The notes: generated by a model not told the origin, from the sequence alone. A stretch of 64,000 nucleotides of DNA from Clostridium gelidum (GCF_019977655.1 NZ_AP024849.1:5613001-5677000), one strand, 5' to 3'; numbered from the stretch's first letter, positions 34,227-43,943 are shown. Program-made: numbers and translations.

Positions 34227-34783
34227 AAAAAAACCTCCTCACTATTATGGTTACTATCCCATAATTTTCTAAATTTTTCTTTTACTCTACTAAGCCTTTT
34301 ATATAGCAAAGTTTCACTTATAAAATAATATTCACATAACTCTTTTGTTGATAAATCTAATATGTATTTATTAACAAATAATTCCCTTTCATTATCATTA
34401 AATTTATTAATAACATCATTAATTTCTTTTCCCAGCTCATTATTTATATAATTATCTTCTATATTAAATTCAACTTGAAGTGTTTCATTAATTTCAGTTT
34501 CTCTTGATAATTTCTTTAATTTTCTTTTATAATCTAGCGCCTTGTTTTTTGCTATCGTCATAACCCAAGTTCTAAATGAAGATTCAAATTTAAAGTTATC
34601 ACATTTATCAAATATTTTTATTACCACATCATCAAAACATTCCTCAATATATTCTTTTTCTTCCGGATCCCTCAGCACATAAGATATAGTTTTCAATATA
34701 TCTATTGAATATTTATCCATAAACTCATTGAATGACTGTTTATCTTTTTTAATTAAGTTTTCTACCAATTCTTCATCATTCAT
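34223..34783 (-). CDS. ECF-type RNA polymerase sigma factor
   Basis: A 186-residue sigma-70-family protein. Region 2 covers about 20-90 (FNEFMDKYSIDILKTISYVL, ESSFRTWVMTIAKNKALDYK); region 4 covers about 125-180 (FNDNERELFVNKYILDLSTK, FISETLLYKRLSRVKEKFRK). No region 3 or 1.1, so it is of the extracytoplasmic-function class. GTG at 34792 overlaps the AAGGGGTGA site, so ATG at 34783 is chosen. It is translationally coupled to a membrane-anchored protein of unknown family, its probable regulator. Target promoters unknown. Confidence 0.85.
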   Translation of the reverse strand: MNDEELVENLIKKDKQSFNEFMDKYSIDILKTISYVLRDPEEKEYIEECFDDVVIKIFDKCDNFKFESSFRTWVMTIAKNKALDYKRKLKKLSRETEINETLQVEFNIEDNYINNELGKEINDVINKFNDNERELFVNKYILDLSTKELCEYYFISETLLYKRLSRVKEKFRKLWDSNHNSEEVFL

Positions 34784-34962
34784 AGATATCACCCCTTTAT
34801 TATTTTCCTCTTATACTATAATAGACGTTTTCAAATATACTTTTCTGACATTAATTTGTAAATATTTTCACTATACATATTCCCCCTAAAGAAGTATGCT
34901 AATTTCACACTTTTTAGTTAAATTTCTTTCAAAGCAGAATTTTCATTCTCTTAATTAAAAAT

Positions 34963-34999
34963 TCAAAAATCCCAGTCCATATATTATTGAACTGGGATC
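34963..34999 (-). terminator. Terminator of the Dabb-domain gene
   Basis: ATCCCAGT / ACTGGGAT stem with a 14-nt loop followed on the minus strand by TTTTTGAATTTTT, about 27 bp past the stop. Confidence 0.8.
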
Positions 35000-35025
35000 T
35001 TTCGCTTTAATTTTATTATTACTGT

Positions 35026-35310
35026 TTAGAAATCTATTGTTTTACTCACTTCTATATAAGACCCTATAACCTTCTTAACCTTCTCTACATGGAATTCATT
35101 TACATCATAAGCTAAGTAATCTTCCTTAGACTCAAATCTTGTTATAATGGCTATATCATAACTTCTGTCACTTCTTACAACATCGATTCCTACTTCTAGT
35201 TGTTTTAATTCTTTAATGTTTCCATCCATAGATAAAAACGTCTTTTCTAAGAATTCTAAATTTTCCTCTGTTGGCTCTTTTGCTTTAAAAAGTACAATAT
35301 GTGTAAACAT
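35026..35310 (-). CDS. Stress-responsive dimeric alpha/beta-barrel (Dabb) protein
   Basis: A 94-residue single Dabb domain: MFTHIVLFKAKEPTEENLEF opening strand and helix, LEVGIDVVRSDRSYDIAIIT, then YDVNEFHVEKVKKV with the conserved His, and VSKTIDF at the end. Such proteins dimerise into ferredoxin-like barrels; cellular roles in bacteria are mostly unknown. It is monocistronic with its own terminator; GGGGGTGATATT precedes the ATG. Confidence 0.85.
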   Translation of the reverse strand: MFTHIVLFKAKEPTEENLEFLEKTFLSMDGNIKELKQLEVGIDVVRSDRSYDIAIITRFESKEDYLAYDVNEFHVEKVKKVIGSYIEVSKTIDF

Positions 35311-35330
35311 AATATCACCCCCTTATTTCA

Positions 35331-35508
35331 GTTAAAAGTTAAGAGTACACAGTTAAGAGTTAATGATGAAATTTCTTCGAAATTTCTGATTAATATACTT
35401 TTTCAAATCACAAAGTGAAAAGTGAGAATCGAAATTTTATATTTCGTTCTTCGAACTTTCTCTGTGAGCTTGTTCTTTAACTGTTAATTGTTACCTGTTA
35501 ACTGATTA
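35331..35508. repeat. CAGTTAA-ended repeat abutting the whiA stop
   Basis: Left end CAGTTAAAAGTTAAGAG..CAGTTAAGAGTTAA, right end (reversed) TCAGTTAACAGGTAAC..AATTAACAGTTAAA. Interior GAACTTTCTCTGTGAGCTTG matches, in opposite orientation, the interior of the repeat at 42306-42467. The right end starts directly after the whiA TAA. Confidence 0.55.
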
Positions 35509-36456
35509 ATATTTACCGCTTCTTAATTCTTCTGCGATTTTCTCAATCTTTCTTAATCTATGATTTATCCCCGATTTTCCTACAGGTGGATTTAGCATTT
35601 CTCCTAATTCCTTCAGTGACTCATCTGGATAATTCAATCTTAATTCTGCAATCTCTCTTAAATTCTCAGGTAATCTTTGAAGACCTATTTGTGATTGTAT
35701 TAGTCTTATGCTTTCAACCTGCCGTACAGCCGCATTTACTGTTTTTGAAAGATTTGCAGTTTCACAATTAACAAGTCTATTTACATTGTTTCTCATTTCT
35801 TTCATTATTCTTATATTTTCAATTTCTAACAAAGATGAATGAGCTCCTATTACATTGAGTAAATCTACAATCTGTTCCCCTTCTTTAAGGTATACTATAA
35901 AACTATTCTTCCTTTGTATTACTTTTGAATTTAAACTAAAAGTATTAATAAGATTAGATAAGTCTTTAGCATAATCTTCACTATGAGTTACAAATTCTAA
36001 GTGATATGTTTTTTCCGGATTGCTTATACTTCCACCACCAATGAAAGCACCTCTTATATATGCTTTTTTTGTATCATCTTCGTTAAAAACGTGCGTTTCT
36101 ATCCTGTAGTCTAAGCTCATTATTCCATCAATTTCTTTAAGTATACCAGTATCACTTAATAATCCTCTAACACCCATTTCTTCTGTAATCACTACCATAT
36201 AAATATTATTCTTTTTTAATGAGTTACTTTTTTTTACCATTAATTTTGAATGAATATTGAAATACTCTTTTAAAAGTGTAAAAATCAATCTAGCACTAGC
36301 TGGATTTTCCGTGGTCATTTTGAAACTAATTCCGCTTCCACTAAAAGCTAATGTGCCACTAACCTTCATTATAGCTGATATTTCTGCCAATGCTTCCGCC
36401 TTAGAAATATCTATATATCTGCATATTTCTCCTTTAACCTTTGATGAAAATGACAT
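35506..36456 (-). CDS. whiA: DNA-binding protein WhiA
   Basis: A 316-residue WhiA homologue: an N-terminal LAGLIDADG-homing-endonuclease-like domain with no catalytic acidic pair expected (IRGAFIGGGSISNPEKTYHL, split as IRGAFIGGGS and ISNPEKTYHL) and a C-terminal helix-turn-helix (LPENLREIAELRLNYPDESL, KSGINHRLRKIEKIA). In Firmicutes it influences cell division, chromosome segregation and, in sporulating actinobacteria, sporulation genes. It is third in the conserved rapZ-yvcK-whiA operon. Confidence 0.95.
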   Translation of the reverse strand: MSFSSKVKGEICRYIDISKAEALAEISAIMKVSGTLAFSGSGISFKMTTENPASARLIFTLLKEYFNIHSKLMVKKSNSLKKNNIYMVVITEEMGVRGLLSDTGILKEIDGIMSLDYRIETHVFNEDDTKKAYIRGAFIGGGSISNPEKTYHLEFVTHSEDYAKDLSNLINTFSLNSKVIQRKNSFIVYLKEGEQIVDLLNVIGAHSSLLEIENIRIMKEMRNNVNRLVNCETANLSKTVNAAVRQVESIRLIQSQIGLQRLPENLREIAELRLNYPDESLKELGEMLNPPVGKSGINHRLRKIEKIAEELRSGKY

Positions 36457-36482
36457 TTTGTTTCCTACCTTATCTACTTATT

Positions 36483-36519
36483 CAATTGACAATGTACAAT
36501 GTACTATTGACAATTGTTA
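36483..36519. repeat. Short TTGACAAT / ACAATGTAC repeat between yvcK and whiA
   Basis: CAATTGACAATGTACAATG followed by TACTATTGACAATTG. It is built from the same motifs as the ends of the repeat at 8217-8359, and again starts directly after the TAA stop of the upstream gene (yvcK). Confidence 0.5.
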
Positions 36520-37869
36520 ATCAATTTCTTTTCCCTTTTCTTCTCTTACTCTCTCTTTAATACGTTGTGATAAATACATATATTCTATAATTTTCTTCTT
36601 ATCATACAAAAGTTTCTTTTCCATTATTGTATCTGCTAATACTTCTGCTAATTTATCTGCATCATGTTTTATAAATCCATTTTTAATTTTCACTAAATTC
36701 TCACCAACTATTTTTACACCTAAACTGTTTATATCTTCTCTATCTAACTTAACAAGTTCTGCACCATCTTGTAGATATCTTTCTTTTAACTCATCTGATA
36801 TTTCGCCTGTATTGGCAATTACATAATCAACAATATCTTTCCCACCATATTTAAGCAAAACTTTTAAATGGTCTGATGCTTTAAACCCTGTAGTTTCACC
36901 AGGCTGTGTCATTATATTTGAAATATAAATTTTAATTGCATCACTTTTTCTAATTCCCTTGGCAATGTCTTTAACCAGTAAATTAGATGTTATACTAGTA
37001 TATAAACTTCCAGGTCCCATAACTATAGCATCAGCTTCTTTTAATGCATCTAATGCTTCTTGCAATGCCGTTGCATTTTCTGGATTTATTTTTAGTTCTT
37101 CTATTCTAGAATTTTGTCTAATGGCTTCTTCTGGAATTTGAGATTCACCTTTCACTATGTTACCATTTTGAAGTTTTGCTACTAATTGCATATTATCTAA
37201 GGTAACTGGTATAACCTTACCTGTTACTGCAAGTACAGAGCTCATTTTTTGAACTGCTTCTTCAAAATTATCTGATATTCCTGTCATGGCTGCTAAAAAC
37301 AAATTTCCAAAACTCTGATTTTTAAGTCTTCCATCTTTAAATCTATATTGAAGTAAATCTTCTAGTATAGGTTCAGTATCTGCAAGTGCTAAAATACAAT
37401 TTCTTATATCTCCTGGTGGTAACATTCCTAAATCTTCTCTTAAATCTCCAGAACCACCACCATCGTCCCCAACTGTTACTATTGCAGTAATATTAGATGT
37501 ATAGTATTTTAATCCTCTAAGCATTGTTGAAAGACCAGTTCCTCCACCAATTACAACTATTTTAGGACCTTTAACTAATAATCTCTTCTCATATATTAAG
37601 CTTTCAATTTTTCTACTGTCTAAAGACACTTTAAGATAACCTCTATTAAATAATGCAATTATAGATTTCATCATTTCTGTAACTGAAATATATAACACAA
37701 ATATTCCAGTAATATTTAAAAATATATAAAAAACTTTGTAATATAAATCATAAATTCTATGGGTTACTAATTCTGTAAAACCAAAGGCTATTAATAATAC
37801 TCCAAACAATCCAAACGCTAACCATCGTTTTACTTTAATTCCTACTTTAAGCCAATCTCGTATCCTCAT
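36517..37869 (-). CDS. YvcK-type gluconeogenesis / cell-shape factor
   Basis: A 450-residue protein of the YvcK/CofD-like family. Two N-terminal membrane helices (WLAFGLFGVLLIAFGFTELV, YIFLNITGIFVLYISV), which many YvcK proteins lack, precede the Rossmann domain KIVVIGGGTGLSTMLRGLK with TVGDDGGGSGDLR and ALADTEPILEDLLQYRF. YvcK binds UDP-sugars and is needed for gluconeogenic growth and PBP localisation. ATG overlaps the rapZ stop (TCAT on plus). Confidence 0.9.
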   Translation of the reverse strand: MRIRDWLKVGIKVKRWLAFGLFGVLLIAFGFTELVTHRIYDLYYKVFYIFLNITGIFVLYISVTEMMKSIIALFNRGYLKVSLDSRKIESLIYEKRLLVKGPKIVVIGGGTGLSTMLRGLKYYTSNITAIVTVGDDGGGSGDLREDLGMLPPGDIRNCILALADTEPILEDLLQYRFKDGRLKNQSFGNLFLAAMTGISDNFEEAVQKMSSVLAVTGKVIPVTLDNMQLVAKLQNGNIVKGESQIPEEAIRQNSRIEELKINPENATALQEALDALKEADAIVMGPGSLYTSITSNLLVKDIAKGIRKSDAIKIYISNIMTQPGETTGFKASDHLKVLLKYGGKDIVDYVIANTGEISDELKERYLQDGAELVKLDREDINSLGVKIVGENLVKIKNGFIKHDADKLAEVLADTIMEKKLLYDKKKIIEYMYLSQRIKERVREEKGKEID

Positions 37870-38750
37870 AGCTTCTTTTCCCCTTTATGAAGATCTTCAG
37901 CTACATCCCGATGCTCTATTCTAGCATTGTAATTTTCTTTATTTAATAGTTCATAAACTTCATTAGCAATTGCAACGGATCGATGTCTTCCCCCTGTACA
38001 TCCTATAGATATTATCAGCTGTCTTTTCCCTTCTTTAATGTAATTAGGAATTAAATATTTTAACATATCCACTAATTTTTCTATAAAATTGACAGTTTCT
38101 GCTTGCTTTAATACATATTCTTTAACGGGTTCATCATTTCCTGAATACTGCTTTAATTCTGGAATATAGAATGGGTTTGGTATAAATCTAACATCAAAAA
38201 CTAAATCAGAATCTACAGGTATTCCATATTTAAATCCAAAACTTAATACGGTCACTGATAATTGCTTTTTAGGATGAATATTATCTCCATAAGCTTGATT
38301 TATCTTTTCCCTAAGGTGTCTTATTTCATACTTTGATGTATCAATCATAATATCTGCCAAATTTTTAATTTCTCTTAGTTTTTCTCTTTCTTGAGTAATA
38401 CCAGTTAAAACTCTACCATCTGGTGATAGTGGATGACTTCTTCTTGTTTCTTTAAACCTCTTTATAAGAACTTCATCAGTTGCTTCTAAAAATAAAATTT
38501 CATATTTAAATTCATTTTGTTTTAGATAGTTTAAGGTTTCCAAAAAATCATCAAAGAATATTCCACCTCTAATATCTATAACTAATGCTATCTTTTCAAT
38601 ATTTCCGCCACTTTGTGCGCACATTTCTGCAAACTTTGAGATTAACTTTGGCGGAAGATTATCTACACAAAAATACCCTAAATCTTCTAATGCTCTTGTT
38701 GCTTGTGTTTTTCCTGCTCCCGATAATCCTGTAACTATAACAAATCTCAT
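37866..38750 (-). CDS. rapZ: RNase adapter / nucleotide-binding protein RapZ
   Basis: A 294-residue P-loop protein (YvcJ in Bacillus). Walker A VTGLSGAGKTQATRALEDLG, Walker B-like LVIDIRGG, then the C-terminal ISIGCTGGRHRSVAIA that binds phosphate/amino-sugar in E. coli RapZ. It hydrolyses nucleotides and in E. coli senses GlcN-6-P; the Firmicute role is less clear (competence, sugar metabolism). AGGGGAG is spaced for ATG 38750; the ORF's upstream 13 codons are not conserved. Confidence 0.93.
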   Translation of the reverse strand: MRFVIVTGLSGAGKTQATRALEDLGYFCVDNLPPKLISKFAEMCAQSGGNIEKIALVIDIRGGIFFDDFLETLNYLKQNEFKYEILFLEATDEVLIKRFKETRRSHPLSPDGRVLTGITQEREKLREIKNLADIMIDTSKYEIRHLREKINQAYGDNIHPKKQLSVTVLSFGFKYGIPVDSDLVFDVRFIPNPFYIPELKQYSGNDEPVKEYVLKQAETVNFIEKLVDMLKYLIPNYIKEGKRQLIISIGCTGGRHRSVAIANEVYELLNKENYNARIEHRDVAEDLHKGEKKL

Positions 38751-38857
38751 ATTACACACTCCCCTTGACCAAAGATACTTTTTAAACACATCAAATATAC
38801 TAATCTATTATTCTTTAATGTACTTTAACATTCAAATTATATCATACTATTAATGTA

Positions 38858-39087
38858 AGGCACATGAAAATAAATAACAAGTCCAAAACTGACATGAATA
38901 TTTTTCATCAGGCAAGGAAGTAAAGTGCCATCATAGTGAGCCTATTATGACATTTTGCTGACGTGAGCAGTGAACCAAAATCTATGATTTTGTGTGAATC
39001 GCTTACTCAGTGAGCGTAGCGAATCGAGCTTCATTTATGATGGAAAATAGCCTGGCAGATGGACTTGTTATTTTTTTGATTGTGCCT
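38858..39087. repeat. Inverted-end miniature element, copy B (230 bp)
   Basis: Same ends as copy A (AGGCACATGAAAATAAATAA..CAAGTCCA and TGGACTTG..TTATTTTTTTGATTGTGCCT). It carries about 70 extra bases in the middle that contain their own inverted repeats, such as CCAAAATC-TAT-GATTTTG and CGCTTACTCAGTGAGCG. Non-coding. Confidence 0.8.
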
Positions 39088-39163
39088 AAGTGGCTATGCC
39101 ACTTTTATTAATTGAGAATTAACAAAGTACAATTAACAGATAAATCCCTAAGAACCTAAAATT

Positions 39164-39204
39164 AAATAAAACTCAAAAGTTTATGAACTTCTGAGTTTTA
39201 TTTT
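39164..39204 (-). terminator. murB terminator
   Basis: AAATAAAACTCAAAAGTT / AACTTCTGAGTTTTATTT stem (one mismatch) with a TATG loop and flanking A/T runs, about 36 bp past the murB stop. Confidence 0.75.
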
Positions 39205-39239
39205 CTAATAGACCCTTCGGAATCTTAATTTATTTTGTC

Positions 39240-40154
39240 TCAATCTTCGCCTAAAATTCTAACTTCTGGGTATAAATCTACATCAAATTGTTTTTTCACT
39301 TCATCCCTAACATGGTTTATTACATCTAATACATCCTTAGCTGTTCCATTTCCATTGTTAATTACAAAACCTGCATGTTTTTCTGAAACGCATGCTCCGC
39401 CTATAGTGAATCCTTTTAACCCTGCATCCTCAATTAACCTTCCTGCAAAATGACCTTCTGGTCTCTTAAATGTACTACCTGCTGAAGGATATTCCAATGG
39501 CTGCCTATCTTCTCTTCTTGTAGTTAATGTATCAACTCTGTCTTGAATTTTTTCCTTATCTCCAGGTGTTAAATCAAAGGTTGCACTTAATACTACATAT
39601 CCCTTTTGCATAACTAAAGATTGTCTATAACCTAAATTTAACTCTTCTTTAGAAAGAACTTTAATTTCTTGGTTATCATCTAAAACTTCTGCCTTTTCAA
39701 TAACAAATGATATTTCTCCATCATAGGCTCCTGCATTCATAAATACAGCGCCTCCTACACTTCCTGGAATTCCACATGCAAATTGAAAACCTGCTAAAGA
39801 TCCTGCTGTAGCTTCTGTTGAAACATCTTTAAGTAATGCTCCACATTCTGCTGTAATTTTATTACCTACACGTTCTATCCTATTAAGCTTACATAGCTTT
39901 ATAACAATGCCTCTAATACCACCATCCCTAACTAAAAGGTTAGATCCATTTCCTATAACATAAAAGGGAATCTTATTTTGTTTACAAATAGTGATAGTTT
40001 CTTTTAATTGTTCTACATTATTTGGAGTTAAAAGTATATCTACTAAGCCTCCAACTTTAAAGTATATATGTTCACTCATTTTCGCATCTAACTGAATTTG
40101 TGACTCTCCATATATTTTATTGAACAAATTCTTATACTTTCCATACTGATTCAT
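39240..40154 (-). CDS. murB: UDP-N-acetylenolpyruvoylglucosamine reductase
   Basis: A 304-residue FAD enzyme (type II MurB, no Tyr loop). FAD-binding NGSNLLVRDGGIRGIVIKL, FACGIPGSVGGAVFMNAGAY, the catalytic Ser in YPSAGSTFKRPEG and the C-terminal Glu segment LYPEVRILGE. It reduces the enolpyruvyl group to give UDP-MurNAc in the cytoplasm. In Clostridia murB commonly lies next to the rapZ-yvcK-whiA cluster, as here. Confidence 0.95.
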   Translation of the reverse strand: MNQYGKYKNLFNKIYGESQIQLDAKMSEHIYFKVGGLVDILLTPNNVEQLKETITICKQNKIPFYVIGNGSNLLVRDGGIRGIVIKLCKLNRIERVGNKITAECGALLKDVSTEATAGSLAGFQFACGIPGSVGGAVFMNAGAYDGEISFVIEKAEVLDDNQEIKVLSKEELNLGYRQSLVMQKGYVVLSATFDLTPGDKEKIQDRVDTLTTRREDRQPLEYPSAGSTFKRPEGHFAGRLIEDAGLKGFTIGGACVSEKHAGFVINNGNGTAKDVLDVINHVRDEVKKQFDVDLYPEVRILGED

Positions 40155-40378
40155 GCTAAAACTCCTTAAACACTGATATTAATATCATTTCTTTATATGA
40201 TATAGAATAATCTATATACAAAACTAACACAAGTAAAATTTTATTGGTATATACTTACATTATATTATATACCATTAAAATAACATAATTTAAAATTCTA
40301 TCCATCTTAGCTTATACCTAGTAAATTTTTATTCCGTATTATTATAGCATAATTTAATTGTTTTGTTCATGTTTTTTG

Positions 40379-40425
40379 ATATATTCAAAAAAATAACAAA
40401 TCTCCATTCTAGTCTATTTTATTTT
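40379..40425. repeat. Short relative of the inverted-end repeat, overlapping the uvrC stop
   Basis: ATATTCAAAAAAATAACAAA, then TCTCCATTCTAG and TCTATTTTATTT, matching 21348-21395 along its length. It includes the uvrC TAA stop (40419-40421). Confidence 0.55.
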
Positions 40426-42284
40426 CGTTGCATAAAATATGCTAGAATGCTATTTGCTGCCTTATTATCAATCGACTCAGTTTCAAGAAGTTTGTCTAGG
40501 GTAGCCTCTTTAATATTATCAATACTACCAAATTTCATAAGAAGTGCCATTCGCCTTTTTTTCCCAACATTCGGTATATCATCTAATATTGAATGTAATG
40601 TTCTCTTATCTCTTAAACTTCTATGATAAGTAATTGCAAATCTATGAACTTCATCTTGAATCCGTCTTATCAATTGCATTAAATCAGAACTTCTATTCAC
40701 TATTAATTCTTTGTTATCGTAAATTATTCCCCTAGTTCCATGATGATCATCTTTAACTAATCCACATACTGGTATATTTATTCCTAGCTTATCTAAAACT
40801 TCAAGGGCTATATTAACTTGCCCCTTTCCACCGTCCATCATAATTAAATCTGGAAAATTAGAAAATTTACCACTAGAAAATTTAATTTCTTTATCTTGTA
40901 TCTCTTTAATTTCTTTTAATCCATGAGTAAATCTTCTTTCTAAAATTTCTCTCATACTGTCATAATCATTAGCATTTTTTACAGTTTTTATACGAAATCT
41001 TCTATAATCACTATTTCTAGCTTTTCCATCTTCGAATACAATCATTGATCCTACAGAATCTACGCCTTGTATATTAGATATATCATAAGCTTCTATTCTA
41101 AGTGGTATACTATCAAGCTCTAATAAATTTTGCATTTGCTCTAAGCATATTTTATTCATTTCTTTATCTTTTAAAATCTTATCCTTAAATTGGTCTAGGC
41201 TAACCCTTGCATTATTTTTTACCAATTCTATCATATCTTTTTTTTCGCCTTTTATTGGAATTTTGACAAAAACTTTCGAGCCCCTCTTTATACTTAGAAA
41301 TTCCTCTAAAGCTTCTATTTCATCATTTTCTGGAATATATATGTTTTTAGGCACCTTAGGAGTACCTCCATAAAATGAGATTATAAACTGAGAAATAACA
41401 GTACTATCTTCTTCATGAGAACTATTTTCAAGAATAAAGTGTTCTCTTCCTGTCACTCTTCCATCTCTCAAGAAGAAGATTTGGATGCAACAGTCCTTTT
41501 CATCTTTATACATATTAATGAAATCCTCATCACCTTCATGAGATTTAAATACTTTTTGTTTTTCAGCTATATTTTCTATAGCTAAAATCTTATCTCTTAA
41601 AGATGCAGCTTTCTCAAATTCTAATTTTAATGAAGATTCCTGCATTTCCTTTTTTAATTCATTTACAAGAGTTTTATCCTTGCCACTCAAAACATCTCTA
41701 ATTTCATCTATCATATTTCTATAATCAATCTTCGAAATATGCCCTTCGCATGGAGCTTTACATTTTTTTATATGATAATTCAAACATGGTCTTGTTTGCT
41801 TTCCACCTTCTATAATAAGCTTTTTACAAGTTCGCAATGGAAAAATCTTTCTTATCAAATTTATTGTTTCATGTACAGCTCCCGCATTAGGATATGGTCC
41901 AAAATACTTATTCCCATCCTTTGCATAATTCCTAGTTATAAAAACTTTTGGAAAATCCTCGTTAGTAGTTATTTTTATAAAAGGATAGAATTTGTCATCT
42001 TTTAAGGAAATATTATACTTGGGGCTATATTTTTTTATTAAATTACATTCTAATATTAATGCTTCCATTTCAGAATCTGTAACTATGTATTCAAATTCAG
42101 AAATATTTTTAACCATTGCCTTTACTTTTTCTGAATGATTCTTCGAATTTTGAAAGTATTGTCTAACTCTATTTTTTAATACTTTCGCTTTTCCAACATA
42201 AATAATTTCCCCAAGAATATTTTTCATTAAGTATACCCCTGGTTTATCTGGTAGAATCTTTAATTGAGCATTAAAATCAAACAT
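40419..42284 (-). CDS. uvrC: Excinuclease ABC subunit C
   Basis: A 621-residue UvrC. GIY-YIG nuclease domain (GVYLMKNILGEIIYVGKAKV, about 15-90), a UvrB-interacting UVR motif (LKLEFEKAASLRDKI, about 205), then the RNase H-like endonuclease domain (EAYDISNIQGVDSVGSMIVF, DLIMMDGGKGQVNIA) and helix-hairpin-helix end (LDDIPNVGKKRRMALLMKFG). It makes both incisions in nucleotide excision repair. GTG at 42293 overlaps the AGGGGGTGG site, so ATG 42284 is preferred. Confidence 0.95.
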   Translation of the reverse strand: MFDFNAQLKILPDKPGVYLMKNILGEIIYVGKAKVLKNRVRQYFQNSKNHSEKVKAMVKNISEFEYIVTDSEMEALILECNLIKKYSPKYNISLKDDKFYPFIKITTNEDFPKVFITRNYAKDGNKYFGPYPNAGAVHETINLIRKIFPLRTCKKLIIEGGKQTRPCLNYHIKKCKAPCEGHISKIDYRNMIDEIRDVLSGKDKTLVNELKKEMQESSLKLEFEKAASLRDKILAIENIAEKQKVFKSHEGDEDFINMYKDEKDCCIQIFFLRDGRVTGREHFILENSSHEEDSTVISQFIISFYGGTPKVPKNIYIPENDEIEALEEFLSIKRGSKVFVKIPIKGEKKDMIELVKNNARVSLDQFKDKILKDKEMNKICLEQMQNLLELDSIPLRIEAYDISNIQGVDSVGSMIVFEDGKARNSDYRRFRIKTVKNANDYDSMREILERRFTHGLKEIKEIQDKEIKFSSGKFSNFPDLIMMDGGKGQVNIALEVLDKLGINIPVCGLVKDDHHGTRGIIYDNKELIVNRSSDLMQLIRRIQDEVHRFAITYHRSLRDKRTLHSILDDIPNVGKKRRMALLMKFGSIDNIKEATLDKLLETESIDNKAANSILAYFMQRK

Positions 42285-42305
42285 TAAATCCACCCCCTTT
42301 TCTCA

Positions 42306-42467
42306 ATTAACAGTTAACAATTTAGAATTAACAATTTAGGATGAAGCTCTTACAGAGAAAGTTCTGCTGACCAAATACAAGATTTGGAGCATCACTTTTC
42401 CTTACATGATTTCTTTAGTTATATTTTTAAAAATCCCTTTGGAGTTCATCCATAATTGTAACTGTTA
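42306..42467. repeat. CAGTTAAC-ended repeat abutting the pbpA stop
   Basis: Left end AACAGTTAACAATTTAG..GATGAA, right end (reversed) AACAGTTACAATTATGGATG-AA: inverted ends of about 22 bp. Interior AAGCTCTTACAGAGAAAGTT matches the repeat at 35331-35508 in reverse. The right end begins in the TAA of pbpA. Confidence 0.6.
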
Positions 42468-43943
42468 CTTATTTAGTGCAGACTTCATAACTTTTCCTGC
42501 TATTGGTGCTGCTGCACTTGCTCCATATCCTCCATTTTCCACTATAACTGCTACTGCAATTTGTGGATTGTTTGCTGGTGCAAATCCAATAAACCATGAA
42601 TGAGGTTTAGCACTTTCACCACTCGCAAGATTATAATCTGCTGTACCTGTTTTACCAGCTGCCTCAATTCCTTGAAAAAAACCCCAAGAAGAATCAACTC
42701 TAGAATCAACTAGATTTTTCATATAATCTTTTATAATAGCTGCATTAGCTGTACTAATGACTTGTTTATATACTTTTGAATCTATAGTTTTTACTGTATT
42801 TCCATCCTTATCTATTACTGTGTTAACAAGTCTTGGCTCCATCATCTTCCCATTATTGGCTATAGTACTTGAAATTAAAGCCATTTGCATTGGTGTTGCT
42901 AAAATGCTACTTTGCCCAATACCAGATTGTGCTATACTACCAACTTCAGCTTTAGTTAACTTTGGAAATTGACTTTGAGTTATCTTAAATCCATCTGAAT
43001 CAATGGTACTATTAAAACCATATTTTTCAGCGGTAGTTTTTAATTTATCATTTCCAAGCTCCATCGCTAGTGTACCAAATACAAAATTACTTGATAATCT
43101 AAATGCTTCTTTTAAATTTATAGCTCCATTAACTTCTCCATTATCATTGCTTAGAGATTGTTTTTCATTAAATACTATTTTCCCAGTATCATCAAATGTC
43201 CTGCTTGTAACACCTGGCATATTGTCTAAAGAACTGCTAAGAGTGACAGTTTTAAAAGTTGATCCTGGTGGATAAAGTCCAGATGTTGCTCTATTTATAA
43301 GTGGGCTATTGTCTGCTTTACCTGCATTTGCTGCCTTCATTGAACTTTCTAAATCATTTGGATTGTATGTTGGTCTTGAAACCATCGCAAGTACTTCTCC
43401 TGTTTTAGGATTTAATGCAACTACAGCCCCTTTATTATTTTCAAGAGCATCATAAGCTATCTTTTGAAGTGTAGGATCTAGTGTAGTTATGACCCCATTA
43501 CCGATTTTAACCTCATCTTCTTTTCTGCTATTAAACATCTCTTTTAATTTTTCTTTACTAAAATCTTTAGTTAAATTTAAGATGTTATTTGTAATTTTAT
43601 TATAAGTTGTCAATTCACTATCATAATTTGCTTCTAATCCTGTTAATCCATACCTTGGATCTACATAACCTAAAGCATGAACATATAAATCGCCATTAAC
43701 ATAAGTTCTTTTTTGTGTAAGATCATTTACTTTTGCACTTGTTGTCAGTGCATTTTTATTTCTGTCATATATAGTTCCTCTTAAAACTTCATTTCTTTTT
43801 GCCCATAGTCTTTGATTCCCTTGCTCTTCTGCTATATTAGGTGCTGAAAAAACTTGAAAATATGCAATATAAGAGATAAGAGCTACAAAGCAAAATAAAA
43901 AAACTACCATAACTTGTTTTATACTATTAGAAACATTTTTCAA
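42465..43943 (-). CDS. pbpA: Penicillin-binding protein 2 (SEDS-partner transpeptidase)
   Basis: A 492-residue class B PBP-like transpeptidase: an N-terminal membrane anchor (VMVVFLFCFVALISYIAYF), a short pedestal domain (GTIYDRNKNALTTS), then the penicillin-binding domain with SxxK in YPPGSTFKTV (about 230), SxN in FRLSSNFVFG (about 290) and KTG in EAAGKTGTADY (about 430). It crosslinks peptidoglycan. It begins with TTG (GAGGAGGG 7 nt upstream), 3 bp after the rodA stop, forming an obligate SEDS-bPBP pair. Confidence 0.9.
   Translation of the reverse strand: MKNVSNSIKQVMVVFLFCFVALISYIAYFQVFSAPNIAEEQGNQRLWAKRNEVLRGTIYDRNKNALTTSAKVNDLTQKRTYVNGDLYVHALGYVDPRYGLTGLEANYDSELTTYNKITNNILNLTKDFSKEKLKEMFNSRKEDEVKIGNGVITTLDPTLQKIAYDALENNKGAVVALNPKTGEVLAMVSRPTYNPNDLESSMKAANAGKADNSPLINRATSGLYPPGSTFKTVTLSSSLDNMPGVTSRTFDDTGKIVFNEKQSLSNDNGEVNGAINLKEAFRLSSNFVFGTLAMELGNDKLKTTAEKYGFNSTIDSDGFKITQSQFPKLTKAEVGSIAQSGIGQSSILATPMQMALISSTIANNGKMMEPRLVNTVIDKDGNTVKTIDSKVYKQVISTANAAIIKDYMKNLVDSRVDSSWGFFQGIEAAGKTGTADYNLASGESAKPHSWFIGFAPANNPQIAVAVIVENGGYGASAAAPIAGKVMKSALNK

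Larger units (their letters stand above)
38751..39239. other. Intergenic region rapZ / murB
   Basis: About 490 bp holding the rapZ promoter region (not resolved), repeat element copy B (38858-39087), a decayed AATTAACA-type repeat at about 39108-39145 and the murB terminator. Confidence 0.5.
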
